The notes under the pieces are model-generated. The model was not told the DNA's origin and searched no databases. It saw only the letters and a list, made by a program, of their open reading frames with translations. DNA of 48,269 nucleotides, taken from a virus. The position numbers were made by a program, and so were the translations under genes. The DNA lies in IMG/VR virus record IMGVR_UViG_3300032240_002466, positions 1 through 48,269 of that record; one strand, 5' to 3'. How positions within the stretch are numbered: the stretch's first letter is position 1; every line of letters begins with the position of its first letter. This document shows, piece by piece, positions 47,369 to 48,269 of this stretch.

Positions 47369-47424
47369 ATAAATGTTCACCTTATTAATGAGGGAAACAT
47401 TTTGTTAATAAGTTTATTTGGGGG
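47359..47424. repeat. Large inverted repeat A
   Basis: CCCCC, AAATAAA and CTTATTAA on the left pair in order with TTAATAAG, TTTATTT and GGGGG on the right, with two left-side bulges. An alternative AAATGTT/AACATTT pairing excludes part of it. Confidence 0.7.
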
Positions 47425-47436
47425 TTTGATATTTCT

Positions 47437-47504
47437 GCCGTAACTTAGCTCGGTGCCTTATATATTTTTTTTTATATAAAAGAGCGTCAACACAAAGTTA
47501 CGGC
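47437..47504. repeat. Large inverted repeat B
   Basis: GCCGTAACTT pairs with AAGTTACGGC; the interior holds TTATATA and TATATAA around a T-run. GTAACTTAGC recurs at 47547-47556. Together with repeat A it lies in a 382-nt stretch (47334-47715) that has no gene. Confidence 0.7.
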
Positions 47505-47610
47505 GAATAAAGTTAATATCCTATTTTTTTATTAATTATTTTTGTTGTAACTTAGCCCTAACGTACTTCATAACGATGAGGGGATAAAGGGCTGGCACAT
47601 AATAGAATGC

Positions 47611-47628
47611 TTGGAGTGTGTACTCCAA
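47611..47628. repeat. Small hairpin
   Basis: TTGGAGT, GTGT, ACTCCAA, between inverted repeat B and the promoter of the 47716 gene. Confidence 0.55.
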
Positions 47629-47658
47629 CCTGCTTATAAAAAATATATAAGGTTTTTC

Positions 47659-47689
47659 TTGTATATGTCAAATCCCCGCCGTATATTTG
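47659..47689 (+). promoter_or_regulatory. Host-type promoter
   Basis: TTG, 20 bases, TATATTTG; 26 nt before ATG 47716. It rules out the earlier in-frame start at 47611. Confidence 0.65.
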
Positions 47690-47715
47690 TAAAACAATCA
47701 AACACCACTACTACT

Positions 47716-48132
47716 ATGACACTAACAGCCGATAAGAAGACAACCAACCTTGTTAAGAAGTACTTCAAGATGAACGGGTTAACCACAATCCCTTGTGAGT
47801 TAAACGGGTTCGGTCAATGTACCGTTAGATTCGTGTCTGTTAGCGAGTCAAGCAAGTGGGACTATAGAGAGCAAAAGTACGCTCGTGTGATTAACTTTGA
47901 GATTACCCTAAAGAAGAGCGGTCAAAGATATTCTGAAGATAGAATCCCATCAGAATATTCTTGGAGAGAGTCAAGACAAAGTTTCTACAAGAGCAGAAAG
48001 TGGTCAGCCAAGAATCAGTTGAACAGAATGTTGAGAGAGACAAAGGTTCCCCTATTCTTCAATATGGCAACAATCCCAACATTGAATCACGGAGAGTTGG
48101 TGGGGAACGTAACTTACAAATACATTGACTAA
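47716..48132 (+). CDS. Unknown 138-aa protein
   Basis: Starts MTLTADKKTTNLVKKYFKMN. Basic, with many Arg and Ser (YSWRESRQSFYKSRKWSAKN), suggesting nucleic-acid contact. Codon use is less AT-rich than in the head genes (more AAG, GAG, AAC). The only gene of its type here; role unknown. Confidence 0.75.
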   Translation: MTLTADKKTTNLVKKYFKMNGLTTIPCELNGFGQCTVRFVSVSESSKWDYREQKYARVINFEITLKKSGQRYSEDRIPSEYSWRESRQSFYKSRKWSAKNQLNRMLRETKVPLFFNMATIPTLNHGELVGNVTYKYID

Positions 48133-48269
48133 TGAAACTAAAAGATAGATGTGACAAATACTCCACCCACGAACTACGTATCCTTGGTATGTATGTGGTG
48201 GAGGTTGCAAGAAAAGTTATCGGTCACGGGAACAAACCAACCCCTTCGTTTCATATAAGAAATAATATG
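48132..48269 (+). CDS. Partial unknown protein, 3' end outside window
   Basis: ATG overlaps the preceding stop by 1 nt (TAATG). 46 codons are visible, starting MKLKDRCDKYSTHELRILGM; basic and His-rich. No motif recognised. Confidence 0.65.
   Translation, partial: MKLKDRCDKYSTHELRILGMYVVEVARKVIGHGNKPTPSFHIRNNM

Noticed and set aside
1-48269. Integrated prophage or insertion sequence
   Set aside because: No host genes, integrase, transposase or attachment repeats are visible; the sequence looks like continuous phage genome.

Overview
The window reads as part of the genome of a large tailed phage (T4-like head genes, myovirus-type) that infects a member of the Bacteroidota. The phage call rests on a gp17-type large terminase (3667-5421) and a gp20-type portal (281-2104) next to a probable scaffold or core protein (7867-9030), and on dozens of small, tightly packed genes of unknown function. 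The host call rests on AT-rich DNA, the near absence of Shine-Dalgarno sequences, and many promoters of the form TTG, 19-20 bases, TAnnTTTG, which is the Bacteroidota primary sigma factor signature. Everything here was read by eye; no database search was run.

Layout. 1-9867, minus strand: head-building module (nucleotidyltransferase-like gene, acidic scaffold-like protein, three unknown genes, terminase, a leucine-rich-repeat surface-type protein, portal, and a partial gene at the left edge). 10130-14660: KTSC-domain protein, ClpC-like AAA+ unfoldase, M20-type peptidase, an unknown gene and a complete tmRNA; together they suggest a ribosome-rescue and protein-turnover module. 14740-19207: M23 peptidase with its neighbour, PspC-like membrane protein, tRNA-Arg(UCU), a protein with six DnaJ-type zinc motifs, and an HNH nuclease. 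19311-29015: several large leader-bearing proteins, a lipoprotein, an RmlC-like sugar epimerase, and cupin and KOW-like small proteins. 29012-34066: small genes on both strands (DUF6915-like, DUF6878-like, DUF192-like, DHH phosphoesterase). 34127-36249: an Asn-rich mini-ORF with a terminator in front of an AsnRS-like asparagine ligase, then a SlyD-like prolyl isomerase. 36313-45987: mostly minus-strand leader-bearing proteins (peptidoglycan-binding, NlpC/P60-like, MORN, HExxH metallopeptidase) and a second HNH endonuclease. 46029-48269: small genes and two structured non-coding stretches.

The most interesting signal is a family of short N-terminal leaders on about twenty otherwise unrelated proteins. 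They have the pattern basic/hydrophobic start, then [IL]-[TNS]-E-[SED]-[ED], then an amphipathic stretch, and most are followed by an [ILV]-x-E tripeptide. This is how T4 internal head proteins are built: a capsid-targeting sequence removed by the prohead protease after (I/L)-x-E. The window may therefore encode a large set of proteins packaged in the capsid and ejected with the DNA, including peptidoglycan-active and protease domains.

Two promoter classes appear to separate these genes. Most leader-bearing and head genes have an 8-base box [AG]TATTTAT just before the start codon and no -33 element at the usual distance. The tmRNA, tRNA, nucleases, enzymes and other genes without leaders mostly have host-type promoters. 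In both classes the box often lies exactly 4-6 bases from the start codon, which implies leaderless mRNAs. A 40-bp G-rich repeat occurs five times between 42144 and 45502, each time directly after a stop codon.
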